Source: Echinicola strongylocentroti (GTDB lineage Bacteria; Bacteroidota; Bacteroidia; Cytophagales; Cyclobacteriaceae). From it: DNA of 64,000 nt. The position numbers were made by a program, and so were the translations under genes. Location of the stretch: NCBI RefSeq assembly GCF_003260975.1, contig NZ_CP030041.1, positions 124,001 through 188,000 of the forward strand. Reading direction: 5' to 3'. Under the pieces are notes generated by a model, which was not told the DNA's origin, made no database searches, and saw only the letters and a list, made by a program, of their open reading frames with translations. Of this stretch, positions 1-8,100 are shown piece after piece; the first letter of the stretch is position 1; the number at the start of each line of letters is the position of its first letter.

Positions 1-1042
1 CTGTAAAAATAAAACCTGTATATCCTTGGCAATGTTGCTTCATGAAATCCCCCATACGCTGATAGGTAGTGACCAGCTCTTCTTCTTCGCCTAGCCTTTC
101 CCCATATTCTGGGTTAAAGAAAACTACGCCTTGCTCTTGATCGGGCACTGTAGTCGCCGCAAAATCAACTTCCTCAAACGAAATATGATCTATCACATTG
201 GCAACAGAAGCATTTTCCTTGGCTGCTTGAAGCGCCCTTTCACTAATATCAGAAGCAACAAACTTTGTGGAGATGTTGTCATTTACTTTAGATTGGAGTT
301 GCTGCTGGAGTTGTTGGTAAATAGAAGGATTATAGCCTTTGATATGCATAAAAGAATAGTGCTCCCTGAACAGTCCAGGATAGCGGTTGGTAGCCATCAA
401 TGCTGCTTCGATGACCAAAGTCCCCGCGCCACACATGGGATTGATAAAAGGCTCTTTGGTATCCCAATTGCTGGCCATAATGGTCGCCGCTGCCAAGTTC
501 TCTACCATTGGAGCTTTCCAAGGCAGTTTTCTATATCCTCTTTTGGAGAGTGTATCACCGGAGGTATTGATAAACAGGGAGGCTTGCTTTTCTTTCCAAA
601 ACAACTGGAAAACGGCTCCATCAAACTCAGCTCCAGAATCAGGCCGCTGGCCAGTATGATCCCTAAAGCGATCCACGATGGCATCTTTCACCTTAACATT
701 GACGATGAGTGGGTTATTCACACTTTCGTTTTCTACATGGCTCACCACTGAAAAGTAAGTATCATTATCGATATAATCTTCCCAGGCAATATTCTTCACA
801 CGTCGGTAGATATCACGGGCGTGATGGAGGTAAAAGGTCTTTATTTCAAAAAGGACATGGCTAGCCACCCTCAAGTGCATATTTAAAAAAATGCATTCAT
901 TCATGGTCGCATGTAGCTCTATGCTGGTCCGATCTACATTTAACGGCTTGAAGCCAAGCGCAATAAGCTCTTGTTCCAGATAGGGTGCAAACCGATCCTT
1001 ACAGGTCACCACGACCTTCCCTTTTTGGTCAAAATTGTTCAT
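1..1042 (-). CDS. THUMP-domain class I RNA methyltransferase (RlmL/YpsC-like), 3' end outside window
   Basis: The minus-strand frame is open from an ATG at 1042 to the window edge, giving 347 residues; family members run to about 380-390, so only the C-terminus is missing. The N-terminus (MNNFDQKGKVVVTCKDRFAP) fits the ferredoxin-like/THUMP region that binds RNA. Residues around 200-225 carry the motif INPMCGAGTLVIEAA, the SAM-binding motif I of this family. The family methylates guanine N2 in 23S rRNA; that is known for RlmL and inferred here. The usual catalytic NPPY motif reads NPEY at residues 310-313. Nothing lies immediately upstream on the same strand, so it is probably monocistronic or first in an operon. 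Confidence 0.85.
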   Translation of the reverse strand, partial: MNNFDQKGKVVVTCKDRFAPYLEQELIALGFKPLNVDRTSIELHATMNECIFLNMHLRVASHVLFEIKTFYLHHARDIYRRVKNIAWEDYIDNDTYFSVVSHVENESVNNPLIVNVKVKDAIVDRFRDHTGQRPDSGAEFDGAVFQLFWKEKQASLFINTSGDTLSKRGYRKLPWKAPMVENLAAATIMASNWDTKEPFINPMCGAGTLVIEAALMATNRYPGLFREHYSFMHIKGYNPSIYQQLQQQLQSKVNDNISTKFVASDISERALQAAKENASVANVIDHISFEEVDFAATTVPDQEQGVVFFNPEYGERLGEEEELVTTYQRMGDFMKQHCQGYTGFIFT

Positions 1043-1256
1043 GGTGACAAAAGTAAGCTTTTTGAGGGAGTTTTTGGTTATCCATTATCGGGTTATTGAT
1101 ACCCGCCAGCGTTCAAGGTGCTGACTTAACTGTACGACCTATTATCCATGATCGAGCGACCATATCCCCAAAACACCGTCATTCCCTGAGCAAAGTCAGC
1201 TACCAGTTAGTGCCAAGTGGGCGTTTCTTCTCTGGCTTAGCATCTTGATGTTCAAT

Positions 1257-1673
1257 TCACCTTGGCTTGACTTCTTTGATCCATTTGGCCAAAGTCTGGT
1301 ATCCAACGTGATGTTCTTCGGCAAACTCCTCTGCATTGGCATTTTCATCATCCATCGTATAATCCATCCATTTGTCCAAAATTTCATCTTTGCTATAGAC
1401 TTTGGGAGAAAAATCTTTTTGTAAATGGTGGCCATTCACGTCCAGTAAATCCAACAGCTTATACAAGTCACTCCTTATGTCTGCTCGGCTAAGATCAAGT
1501 CCTTCCTCTTTGAGTTTTTCTACTGCTTTAGTTTTCACTAAAATGGGTTTGACAGCAGTTCCTTTTTTTGCGGCATCTTCCAAGTGGACCGTCTTTCCCT
1601 TAGAATCAATGTAGATAAACTTCTCTGGATGCTCCTGAATGGTCTTAATGGCTTCTTTGATCAAGCGTTTCAT
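1257..1673 (-). CDS. conserved hypothetical protein, 138 aa
   Basis: I do not recognise a named family. The frame opens upstream at 1721, but the ATG at 1673 gives a better N-terminus (MKRLIKEAIKTIQEHPEK), since the 16 residues before it look like untranslated leader. The protein is soluble, charged and mostly helical, with no signal peptide or membrane segment. Its last 40 residues (EILDKWMDYTMDD followed by AEEHHVGYQTLAKWIKE) read like a small helix-turn-helix or helical hairpin, so nucleic-acid binding is possible but unproven. It is flanked by the methyltransferase downstream and repeat-rich DNA upstream. Confidence 0.6.
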   Translation of the reverse strand: MKRLIKEAIKTIQEHPEKFIYIDSKGKTVHLEDAAKKGTAVKPILVKTKAVEKLKEEGLDLSRADIRSDLYKLLDLLDVNGHHLQKDFSPKVYSKDEILDKWMDYTMDDENANAEEFAEEHHVGYQTLAKWIKEVKPR

Positions 1674-1972
1674 GATGCGTCTTTTTTTGATGTAAAGTAC
1701 TCTTATCAGTGCAATGTCCACACCAAACTAGGTGAACTGGTACACTTATTCTACGGAATATCCACTGTTACCGTTGAGTAATTCATCCTATCGCAAAATT
1801 TTATCGTACTGGCATGGAGTTTTTAACTCAACATTGTGCCTTATGTGGTTGTCAAATAAGTTAGCTACTTTATCTTGATCCTTTTTGATGTCTTAACCTG
1901 AGCTCGACTTATTTTTAGCATTAAAAGCGTCATAGCGAACCCTTTTTAGGAGGATGTGGGTTCGAAAAGGGT

Positions 1973-2000
1973 GTGGCAACTCGCCGCGGCGAGCTGCCAC
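1973..2000. repeat. 28-bp near-perfect palindrome
   Basis: The arms GTGGCAaCTCGCC and GGCGAGcTGCCAC meet at a central CGCGG-type core, with one mismatched position per arm. The hairpin is GC-rich inside AT-rich DNA. It may act as a terminator-like structure or recombination site; no function can be assigned from sequence. Confidence 0.6.
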
Positions 2001-2088
2001 GGCTTCCACCCCTCAAATCTCCCTCTAAGCCTCGCAGTGCATGTTCCGACCACTGTACGGAAACGATTTTATAATCGAACTGAGGTTG

Positions 2089-2411
2089 CGTGTAGTCCGG
2101 TGTATCTTTTGGCCTATCTCTACGTTGCAAAAAGACTTCCTTAGCTACGGCTAGGGGCGTTTTTTGCGCCTTGATCTCGTCCAAAATCCACTACCGCCTT
2201 ACCCGTCATTTAAGCGTTGACTTGCCCCTAGGCTACTGCGGTTTCCAATTTACAAATCGGGACAAAGTGCCAGCGGCACGATAAATTTTGTAACCTGCGG
2301 ATTCAGGAGCTTAAGCTCTCCTCAACCTCCCGAAGGAGTGCCAGCGGCACGGATGATAGCTATGCCTACACGAAAATTGTCTCCCTTCAAAACACTAAAC
2401 GCCTTTGCCCT
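2089..2411 (-). repeat. dispersed repeat R2, inverted copy of 47445-47773
   Basis: Read on the minus strand this segment matches 47445-47773 almost throughout, from the CAGGGCAAA side to the CCGGACTACACG side. Differences are scattered substitutions and small indels, for example GGAGGTTGAGGAGAG against GGAGCTTGAGGAGAC. It contains smaller internal repeats (GTGCCGCTGGCAC twice). Short ORFs crossing it are not conserved between the two copies, so it is probably non-coding. Confidence 0.85.
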
Positions 2412-2427
2412 GTGTTGGATGTATTCA

Positions 2428-2461
2428 TTGACCAATAAAAGGACAATTTTAAGTACCTTTG
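2428..2461 (+). promoter_or_regulatory. predicted Bacteroidota promoter of mnmA
   Basis: TACCTTTG at 2454-2461 matches the TAnnTTTG -7 consensus, and TTG at 2428-2430 serves as the -33 element with a 23-bp spacer, slightly long. Transcription would begin near 2468, leaving a leader of about 118 nt. Confidence 0.55.
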
Positions 2462-2504
2462 TAAATGAGTATTGGAACTAAATTCCAAGCAACGGGTTTA
2501 TTTT

Positions 2505-2571
2505 ACCATCATTGGTTTTTACATGATGGTGAATTCCTATTTACAAAACCTCATGGGCCTTGACCCCATGA
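2505..2571 (+). promoter_or_regulatory. two hairpins in the mnmA leader
   Basis: ACCATCAT (2505-2512) pairs perfectly with ATGATGGT (2523-2530), and TCATGGG (2551-2557) with CCCATGA (2565-2571). Both lie between the predicted promoter and the mnmA ATG at 2586. A 32-codon ORF (2465-2563) runs through the first hairpin and ends inside the second, so leader-peptide control is conceivable but only inferred. Confidence 0.4.
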
Positions 2572-2585
2572 AAAAGTAAGCACAT

Positions 2586-3797
2586 ATGAACGTAAAAAAA
2601 AGAGTGGTCGTGGGACTTTCCGGGGGTGTGGACAGCTCTGTGGCAGCCTATCTCCTTCAAGAGCAAGGCTACGAAGTCATCGGCATGTTTATGAAAAACT
2701 GGCACGATGAATCTGTTACCATTTCCAATGAATGTCCATGGATGGAAGACAGCACGGATGCCATGCTAGTGGCAGAAAAACTGGGAATCCCCTTTCAGGC
2801 TATTGACCTGAGCGAAGAGTACAGGGAACGGATAGTGGACTATATGTTTGCCGAATACAAAGCAGGAAGGACCCCCAATCCGGACATACTTTGCAATCGC
2901 GAAATTAAGTTTGATATTTTCCTTAATGCCGCCCAAAAACTCAAAGCTGACTACGTGGCCACTGGGCATTATTGTCAAAAAGGGGAAATTGAAGTGGACG
3001 GGAAGCCAGTGTACCAACTCCTGGCTGGAGCGGATAACAATAAAGACCAAAGTTATTTTCTTTGTCAACTCAACCAAACCCAACTTGCCAAAGCCCTCTT
3101 CCCCATTGGGCACCTACAAAAGTCGGAAGTAAGAAAGATCGCCAAGGAACAGGACCTGATTACCGCAGATAAAAAAGACAGCCAAGGCCTTTGCTTTATT
3201 GGCAAGGTGAGATTGCCGGATTTTCTACAGCAACAGCTCAAGCCAAAAAAGGGTGATATCATCATCATCCCAGAGGATTTGCCCATTTACCAACAGCAAC
3301 AAATCCCCGCAGGAGTTGATATAGAAGACCTCAGTTTAGAGACGCTGAACCATATCTGTATTCCCATTAACCATGATGCCCAACAGGGCAAAAAAGTAGC
3401 AGAGCACAACGGTGCGCATTACTTCACAGTCGGGCAGCGAAAAGGACTCAATGTGGGCGGTACAGGAAAACCCCTCTTTGTGATAGAAACGAATACTCAG
3501 CAAAATGTCATTTTCACAGGATTGGGAGAGGACCACCCGGGGCTTTTGCGGAGCGGGCTTTTTGTGCCAACAGAAGATGTACACTGGATTAGGGACGATC
3601 TCAGGTTGACTCCTGGTCAATCAAAGAGATACCTTGCCAGGATACGTTACAGGCAGCCATTGAGCGGAGCGACATTGATCATGAAAGAAAATGGTCTTTA
3701 TGTACTGTTTGACCAGCCCCAAAAAGGAGTAGCTGCCGGTCAGTTTGTGGCTTGGTACGAAGGTGAAGAAAGCATAGGATCCGGTGTAATTGCCTGA
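2586..3797 (+). CDS. mnmA: tRNA 2-thiouridine(34) synthase MnmA
   Basis: MnmA uses ATP to adenylate U34 of tRNA Glu/Gln/Lys and replaces the 2-oxygen with sulfur delivered as persulfide. The 403-aa protein carries the PP-loop SGGVDSS at residues 12-18, the first catalytic cysteine in [12 protein letters not shown] (Cys103), and the second in GLCFIGK (Cys203). This is the full arrangement expected, at slightly above the usual 360-380 aa. The downstream domain ([19 protein letters not shown]) is the tRNA-binding beta-barrel region. The ATG at 2586 is preceded by AAGTAAGCACAT. The gene appears monocistronic, with a strong terminator after it at 3821. Assignment is secure. Confidence 0.97.
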   Translation: MNVKKRVVVGLSGGVDSSVAAYLLQEQGYEVIGMFMKNWHDESVTISNECPWMEDSTDAMLVAEKLGIPFQAIDLSEEYRERIVDYMFAEYKAGRTPNPDILCNREIKFDIFLNAAQKLKADYVATGHYCQKGEIEVDGKPVYQLLAGADNNKDQSYFLCQLNQTQLAKALFPIGHLQKSEVRKIAKEQDLITADKKDSQGLCFIGKVRLPDFLQQQLKPKKGDIIIIPEDLPIYQQQQIPAGVDIEDLSLETLNHICIPINHDAQQGKKVAEHNGAHYFTVGQRKGLNVGGTGKPLFVIETNTQQNVIFTGLGEDHPGLLRSGLFVPTEDVHWIRDDLRLTPGQSKRYLARIRYRQPLSGATLIMKENGLYVLFDQPQKGVAAGQFVAWYEGEESIGSGVIA

Positions 3798-3820
3798 TAG
3801 ATAGAATATATACTACTTAA

Positions 3821-3868
3821 CATCGGTAGATAATGGGCGCGGGCTAGTTATCTACCGATGTATTTTTA
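3821..3868 (+). terminator. intrinsic terminator after mnmA
   Basis: A perfect 13-bp stem (CATCGGTAGATAA at 3821-3833 with TTATCTACCGATG at 3848-3860) is followed by TATTTTTATT. Confidence 0.85.
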
Positions 3869-3984
3869 TTGCCTCCTCCGATGTGATGGAGTAAATAATA
3901 TCTTTTTGTGTTAATAAATCTTGTCGGTTACCAATGTTTTTCCAGCAGTTTTTAAGTATATTCAAACATAAAAAATCCATAACT

Positions 3985-4503
3985 ATGAAAAAACCAAATA
4001 TTACTCATTACAGTTTTTTATTTGCACTTGCACTGCTGTTCAGTACGGCGGCTTTTGGCCAAGATGAAAAGCCTTTAAGTCCTCCTGCCACTGCTACTGG
4101 CGAAGTCAATGGTGCAAATATCACGATTAACTATTCAAGTCCTGGCGTCAAAGGAAGAACAATATGGGGCGACCTAGTACCCTTCGACAAAGTCTGGAGA
4201 GCTGGTGCTAATGCCGCAACCACTTTCGAAACGGATAAAGATATCAAAGTAGAAGGTAAAAACCTGCCCGCTGGTCGCTATAGCTTCTTTATCATTCCGG
4301 GTCCTGAAGAATCCGTCTTTATTTTTAATTCAGTGCCTGACCAACCGGGAAGTTCAAAATATGACGAGTCAAAAGACGTAATACGCGTAACAGTTCCTTC
4401 TCAAGAAACATCCACAATGGAAGAACGCCTTGTGTACGAAGTCGTGGACGATGGATTTGAGATCCGCTGGGAATACGGAAAAGGAAAAGCCCATATTGAG
4501 TAA
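3985..4503 (+). CDS. secreted DUF2911 protein
   Basis: The frame could begin at 3934, but the ATG at 3985 starts a clean signal peptide (MKKPNITHYSFLFALALLF, cleavage after AAFGQ), so that start is preferred; a weak promoter (TTTTTG at 3903, TACCAATG at 3929) would also place the first ATG too close to the transcript start. The mature part holds the DUF2911 signature (INYSSPGVKGRTIWGDLVPF, VWRAGANAATTFETD, LPAGRYSFFIIPG). The function of DUF2911 is unknown; it is a small beta-sandwich-like protein common in Bacteroidota, probably periplasmic. It stands alone between two terminators. Confidence 0.85.
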   Translation: MKKPNITHYSFLFALALLFSTAAFGQDEKPLSPPATATGEVNGANITINYSSPGVKGRTIWGDLVPFDKVWRAGANAATTFETDKDIKVEGKNLPAGRYSFFIIPGPEESVFIFNSVPDQPGSSKYDESKDVIRVTVPSQETSTMEERLVYEVVDDGFEIRWEYGKGKAHIE

Positions 4504-4530
4504 CCCGCTTCAGAAAAGCCCATTTATATC

Positions 4531-4568
4531 AAAACCGTCTTTCATCAGAAAGACGGTTTTACTTTTTT
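4531..4568 (+). terminator. intrinsic terminator after the DUF2911 gene
   Basis: A 13-bp perfect stem AAAACCGTCTTTC / GAAAGACGGTTTT (4531-4543, 4548-4560) with a 4-nt loop is followed by ACTTTTTTTT. Confidence 0.9.
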
Positions 4569-4587
4569 TTGGGCGTAGCAGAACCCA

Positions 4588-4735
4588 GAATATCCTGTAG
4601 GTCCAAGCCGACTCATGCAGTTTGCCATACCTGTGCGCCGTGCCTAGACAAGCTAATGCATATTACGGGCTCAAGTCTCTCAGACAGCTGTCAAGCGATG
4701 AGGAATCCCAATGCATAAACTGGGTTGAATTAACC
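4588..4735 (-). repeat. degenerate copies of the TIR element R1
   Basis: Read on the minus strand, 4588-4674 resembles the left half of R1 (TAATATGCATTAGC, then the GGCACGGCGCACAGGT block). A right-end-like sequence (GAATCCCAATGCATAAAC then TGGGTT) follows at 4702-4726. Two partial copies therefore abut. The last bases supply the TTG of the predicted hrpB promoter. Confidence 0.6.
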
Positions 4736-4755
4736 ATTTAGGAGCCTTACCTTTG
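4725..4755 (+). promoter_or_regulatory. predicted promoter of hrpB
   Basis: TTG at 4725-4727 and TACCTTTG at 4748-4755 (20-bp spacer) match the Bacteroidota promoter consensus. Transcription would start near 4762, only about 14 nt before the TTG start codon. Confidence 0.5.
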
Positions 4756-4775
4756 ATGTCTAAACTACGTATATC

Positions 4776-7259
4776 TTGGCTTTCGATCCTTATAAAACCA
4801 ATTTGCCGGTCGTGGACATCATTCCACAGGTAAAAAAAGACCTTAACGTAAACAACAGCCTGATCCTTCACGCTCCTCCGGGAGCTGGAAAAAGCACATT
4901 GATTCCCTTGGTCCTGAAAGATGAAACTTGGCTGAAGGGGAAGAAAATCCTTATGCTGGAACCACGACGGCTTGCCGCCAAATCAATTGCCTCCAGAATG
5001 GCAAATTTACTAGGTGAGCCTGTGGGACAAAATGTCGGTTACCGGATACGGTTCGAAAACAAGGCTACAAAAAACACCCAGATAGAAGTCCTTACCGAAG
5101 GTATCATGACACGTATGATCCATCAGGACAACGCCTTGGAGGAAGTGGGTTTGGTGATTTTTGATGAATTTCATGAGCGCAATATCCACGCTGATGTAGC
5201 CATGGCACTCTGTAGGGAAGTACAAGAAATCCTGCGCCCTGACCTGAAAATCCTGGTCATGTCCGCCACCTTGGACATGCCCCAGCTTTCATCACTTCTT
5301 AACGCGCCGATAGCGGAAAGCAAAGGCCGACAATATCCGGTCGAAATCATCCATACCCATGATGCGGACAGCTGGACCTTACCAGAACAAGTGGCACAAA
5401 CCATCAAATTAGCCTCCAAAGAAAAAACGGGGGATATTTTGGCTTTTCTACCTGGTCAGCGTGAAATTAAAAAGACCCAGGAATTACTCCAGCGAATGAT
5501 TCCTGAAGTCAGTATTTTTCCACTATATGGCCAGCTAAGTCCACAAAGGCAACAGCAGGCCATTCTTCCTCACCCAAATGGGAAACGTAAAGTGGTATTG
5601 GCCACCTCTATCGCAGAAACCAGTTTGACGATAGAAGGCGTCAGTATCGTCGTGGATTCCGGATTTGGAAGGACAGCTAAATTTGACCCAAAGTCAGGGC
5701 TAAGCCGATTAGAAACCGTCAAGATATCGAAAGATGCCGCCGATCAGCGAGCAGGAAGAGCAGGAAGGCTAGGTCCCGGTACCTGTTATCGATTATGGAC
5801 CAAAGCAACGGAAGACCGGTTAGCCCCCTTCAGGGTACCCGAGATCTTAGAAGCAGACTTGGCATCACTCTGTCTGGACTTGGTACAGTGGGGCATCAAG
5901 GACATTCCTAATATGACTTGGCTTACCCCACCACCTAATGGTGCACTGTCACAGGCCCAAGATCTATTAGAGCAGTTAGGGGCCATAGCGGATCAAAAAC
6001 TGACCAAGCATGGTGAGGCTTTACGGAATTTGCCCTGTCATCCCAGGATTGCACACATGCTGCTCAAGGCACAATCAGATGGTAATTTGGCTTTAGCAAC
6101 GGACATTGCTGCGATTTTGGAAGAAAAAGACCCTTTGCCACCTAACTCAGGAACCGATATTAATCTTAGAATTGAGGCGCTGAGAAGGCATAGGTCCACC
6201 AACAAACAAGGAAGGGGTTTTGAACGAATAGAGAAAGTCGCAGGAAATTACAGGAGGCTTTTTGATATCCCAGCAGACAATGTGCTGGTAGATAGCTATG
6301 AAAGTGGACTGATCCTTACGTACGCTTATCCTGAGCGCATCGCGCATGCCCGGCCTGGAAATAACGCACAATTCAAGCTGACCAATGGTAAGATCGCCAG
6401 TATGTATCATAAGGATGAACTGGCCCATGAGCCGTGGTTAAGCATAGCACATGTAGATGCACGTGATGGGATGGGGAAAATCTTCATGGCAGCCCCACTA
6501 AACCCAAAAGACTTGGCACCATTGATACAAACCGATGATGTGGTCACTTGGGATTATAAAAATGGAAATTTGGTGGCAGAAAAACAGTGGCGGATAGGCC
6601 ATATCGTGTTACAATCAAAACCACTTCCTACCATCAGCGCTACACAAAAAACAGCGGCGATCGAGAAGGCAATCCAACAGGATGGTAGCCGTTTGCTTGA
6701 TTTTAACGAATCTGTTCAGCAATGGCAAAACCGTGTATTGAGTCTGAGAAAATGGACTCAAAATAACCTTTGGCCAGATGTATCCATCCCATCATTGCTT
6801 CAAAACACCGAATGGATCGCTCCTTACTTGGATGCCGTCACATGTACGGAGGACTTCAGGAAGCTCAATTTGCTCGACATCCTCCATTACAGCTTGGGGA
6901 TGGATCAGCAACAACAACTCGAACACTTGGCACCGAGCAGGATTGAGGTGCCAAGTGGCTCCAAAATAAAGCTCCATTATCATCCAAACGGAGAGCCTCC
7001 CGTGCTAGCAGTAAGGCTCCAAGAGGTATTTGGAATGATGGACACCCCTACCATCCACGAGGGCAAACAAGGCGTCTTGATGCATTTACTTTCTCCTGGT
7101 TTTAAACCTGTACAAGTGACCAGCGATTTAAGAAGCTTCTGGGAAAACACTTATTTCGAAGTGAAAAAGGAACTAAAACGCCGTTACCCAAAACATTATT
7201 GGCCGGATAATCCCTTAGATGCAGAGGCTGTAAGAGGCGTAAAAAGAAAATATCCCTGA
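4776..7259 (+). CDS. hrpB: ATP-dependent helicase HrpB
   Basis: A DEAH/RHA-type helicase of the HrpB family; the family unwinds nucleic acid with NTP but its cellular role is not settled. The 827-aa length is normal. Motif I is APPGAGKS (33-40), motif II is DEFH (130-133), motif III is SAT (163-165), motif VI is QRAGRAGRLGPG near 330, and the C-terminus has the family's WPDNPLDAEAVRG tail. No in-frame ATG exists upstream of motif I: an in-frame stop (TAA) lies at 4761, so the start must be TTG at 4776 or the first ATG far inside. The N-terminus NLPVVDIIPQV aligns with the usual HrpB beginning, which supports TTG. It stands alone. Confidence 0.95.
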   Translation: MAFDPYKTNLPVVDIIPQVKKDLNVNNSLILHAPPGAGKSTLIPLVLKDETWLKGKKILMLEPRRLAAKSIASRMANLLGEPVGQNVGYRIRFENKATKNTQIEVLTEGIMTRMIHQDNALEEVGLVIFDEFHERNIHADVAMALCREVQEILRPDLKILVMSATLDMPQLSSLLNAPIAESKGRQYPVEIIHTHDADSWTLPEQVAQTIKLASKEKTGDILAFLPGQREIKKTQELLQRMIPEVSIFPLYGQLSPQRQQQAILPHPNGKRKVVLATSIAETSLTIEGVSIVVDSGFGRTAKFDPKSGLSRLETVKISKDAADQRAGRAGRLGPGTCYRLWTKATEDRLAPFRVPEILEADLASLCLDLVQWGIKDIPNMTWLTPPPNGALSQAQDLLEQLGAIADQKLTKHGEALRNLPCHPRIAHMLLKAQSDGNLALATDIAAILEEKDPLPPNSGTDINLRIEALRRHRSTNKQGRGFERIEKVAGNYRRLFDIPADNVLVDSYESGLILTYAYPERIAHARPGNNAQFKLTNGKIASMYHKDELAHEPWLSIAHVDARDGMGKIFMAAPLNPKDLAPLIQTDDVVTWDYKNGNLVAEKQWRIGHIVLQSKPLPTISATQKTAAIEKAIQQDGSRLLDFNESVQQWQNRVLSLRKWTQNNLWPDVSIPSLLQNTEWIAPYLDAVTCTEDFRKLNLLDILHYSLGMDQQQQLEHLAPSRIEVPSGSKIKLHYHPNGEPPVLAVRLQEVFGMMDTPTIHEGKQGVLMHLLSPGFKPVQVTSDLRSFWENTYFEVKKELKRRYPKHYWPDNPLDAEAVRGVKRKYP

Positions 7260-7458
7260 TGAAGTTAGTTATACTGCGCTTTTTTGATGACCTTTGACGA
7301 AATATAAACAAGCCGATTCCCCTCCTATTTTCAAAAAAACTATTTCCAAATTTCTATTCGGTTGAATGTTAAGCGATTAGTTCATTTATCTGTCCGATTA
7401 TTTTGTTGAGGTTTTGAATATAGGTGTGGTGCTTGTATGTCAGAACTAAATATCATTT

Positions 7459-7692
7459 ATGGCAAGATCGAACAATAGTTTTATTAAAAAGCAGAAAGCA
7501 GACCGAAAGGCGAAGAAGAAAAAAGAAAAATTGGAAAACAGGCTGGAGAAAAAAAGGCACGAAACCAGCGGGAAACTTGAGGATATGATCGCTTATGTGG
7601 ATGAGTTTGGCAATATCTCCGACACTCCCCCTGAGCCACCTGAAGACAAAGACAAAAAGAAAAAGAATTCCGGTTCTGCTCCAACTGACTAA
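7459..7692 (+). CDS. small lysine-rich conserved protein, 77 aa
   Basis: The first 35 residues are almost all Lys/Arg/Glu (FIKKQKADRKAKKKKEKLE), followed by a conserved-looking LEDMIAYVDEFGNISDTPP segment and a charged tail. From memory, Bacteroidota carry similar short proteins, some annotated with cold-shock proteins; no cold-shock fold is present in this one. A nucleic-acid-binding or ribosome-associated role is a guess. The reading frame and ATG context are clear, and a terminator-like hairpin follows at 7716. Confidence 0.75.
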   Translation: MARSNNSFIKKQKADRKAKKKKEKLENRLEKKRHETSGKLEDMIAYVDEFGNISDTPPEPPEDKDKKKKNSGSAPTD

Positions 7693-7715
7693 CCTACCCA
7701 TTTCTTACAATATTT

Positions 7716-7746
7716 GGCCCTCACAAGCAGTGAATGGGCCTTTTTT
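7716..7746 (+). terminator. probable terminator after the lysine-rich protein gene
   Basis: GGCCCTCAC (7716-7724) pairs with GTGA-AT-GGGCC (7730-7740, 2-nt bulge) and is followed by TTTTTTG. Confidence 0.6.
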
Positions 7747-7825
7747 GATTTATATAGGTCTGTGAGACGCGTGATTTTAGGGGATAAGCCAAAAAGCTGG
7801 CGAGTTGGAGATGGTTCGGATAGAA

Positions 7826-8010
7826 GGCTGATGGCGCAGATGATTATGATTTGCGCTGATTTTTTTCTTAAACCCGGAATATGCATTAGCCTATCTACGC
7901 CACGGCGCACAGGTGTTGCGACCTGAAACTGCTTCAAAATCAGCCGTTTCACTTTAGTTTTCGGCATAACCGTAGCGGTGCTACGCTCACATAGCCATAG
8001 TTTTTTACCA
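7826..8010 (+). repeat. dispersed repeat R4 followed by left half of R1
   Basis: 7826-7868 (CTGATGGCGCAGATGATTAT and on to TTTTTTCTT) recurs on the minus strand at 60846-60893. It is joined to the left end and body of R1 (7868-8010), which matches 49014-49130 closely but lacks the R1 right end. Small ORFs here are artefacts of the repeat. No gene is seen in 7693-8100. Confidence 0.75.
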
Positions 8011-8100
8011 ATGGTCGACAAACAGGTTAAAGCCCCTCAACATTTTGGTGAATACTGTCTATCTTAGTGAGAAGCTAATAATAACCATAACCACCCAACC

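Larger units (their letters stand above)
1722..2585. other. gene-free stretch with palindromes, dispersed repeat and mnmA leader
   Basis: No convincing gene is seen. The stretch holds a 28-bp palindrome (1973-2000), a copy of a 0.33-kb dispersed repeat (2089-2411), and the mnmA promoter and leader (2428-2585). The remainder (1722-1970 and 2001-2088) shows only short inverted repeats, such as AACCCTTTT near 1940 opposite AAAAGGGT near 1965. Confidence 0.6.

Noticed and set aside
131..751. 206-aa plus-strand ORF
   Set aside because: It lies entirely opposite the RNA methyltransferase, whose SAM and catalytic motifs are clear on the minus strand.
1960..1975. TTCGA motif resembling a tRNA T-arm
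   Set aside because: No acceptor, D or anticodon arms can be built around it.
1930..2184. 84-aa minus-strand ORF
   Set aside because: It runs from the palindrome region into repeat R2, and the reading frame is not kept in the other R2 copy.
7714..7926. 70-aa plus-strand ORF after the lysine-rich protein gene
   Set aside because: It starts in the terminator hairpin and runs through repeats R4 and R1.
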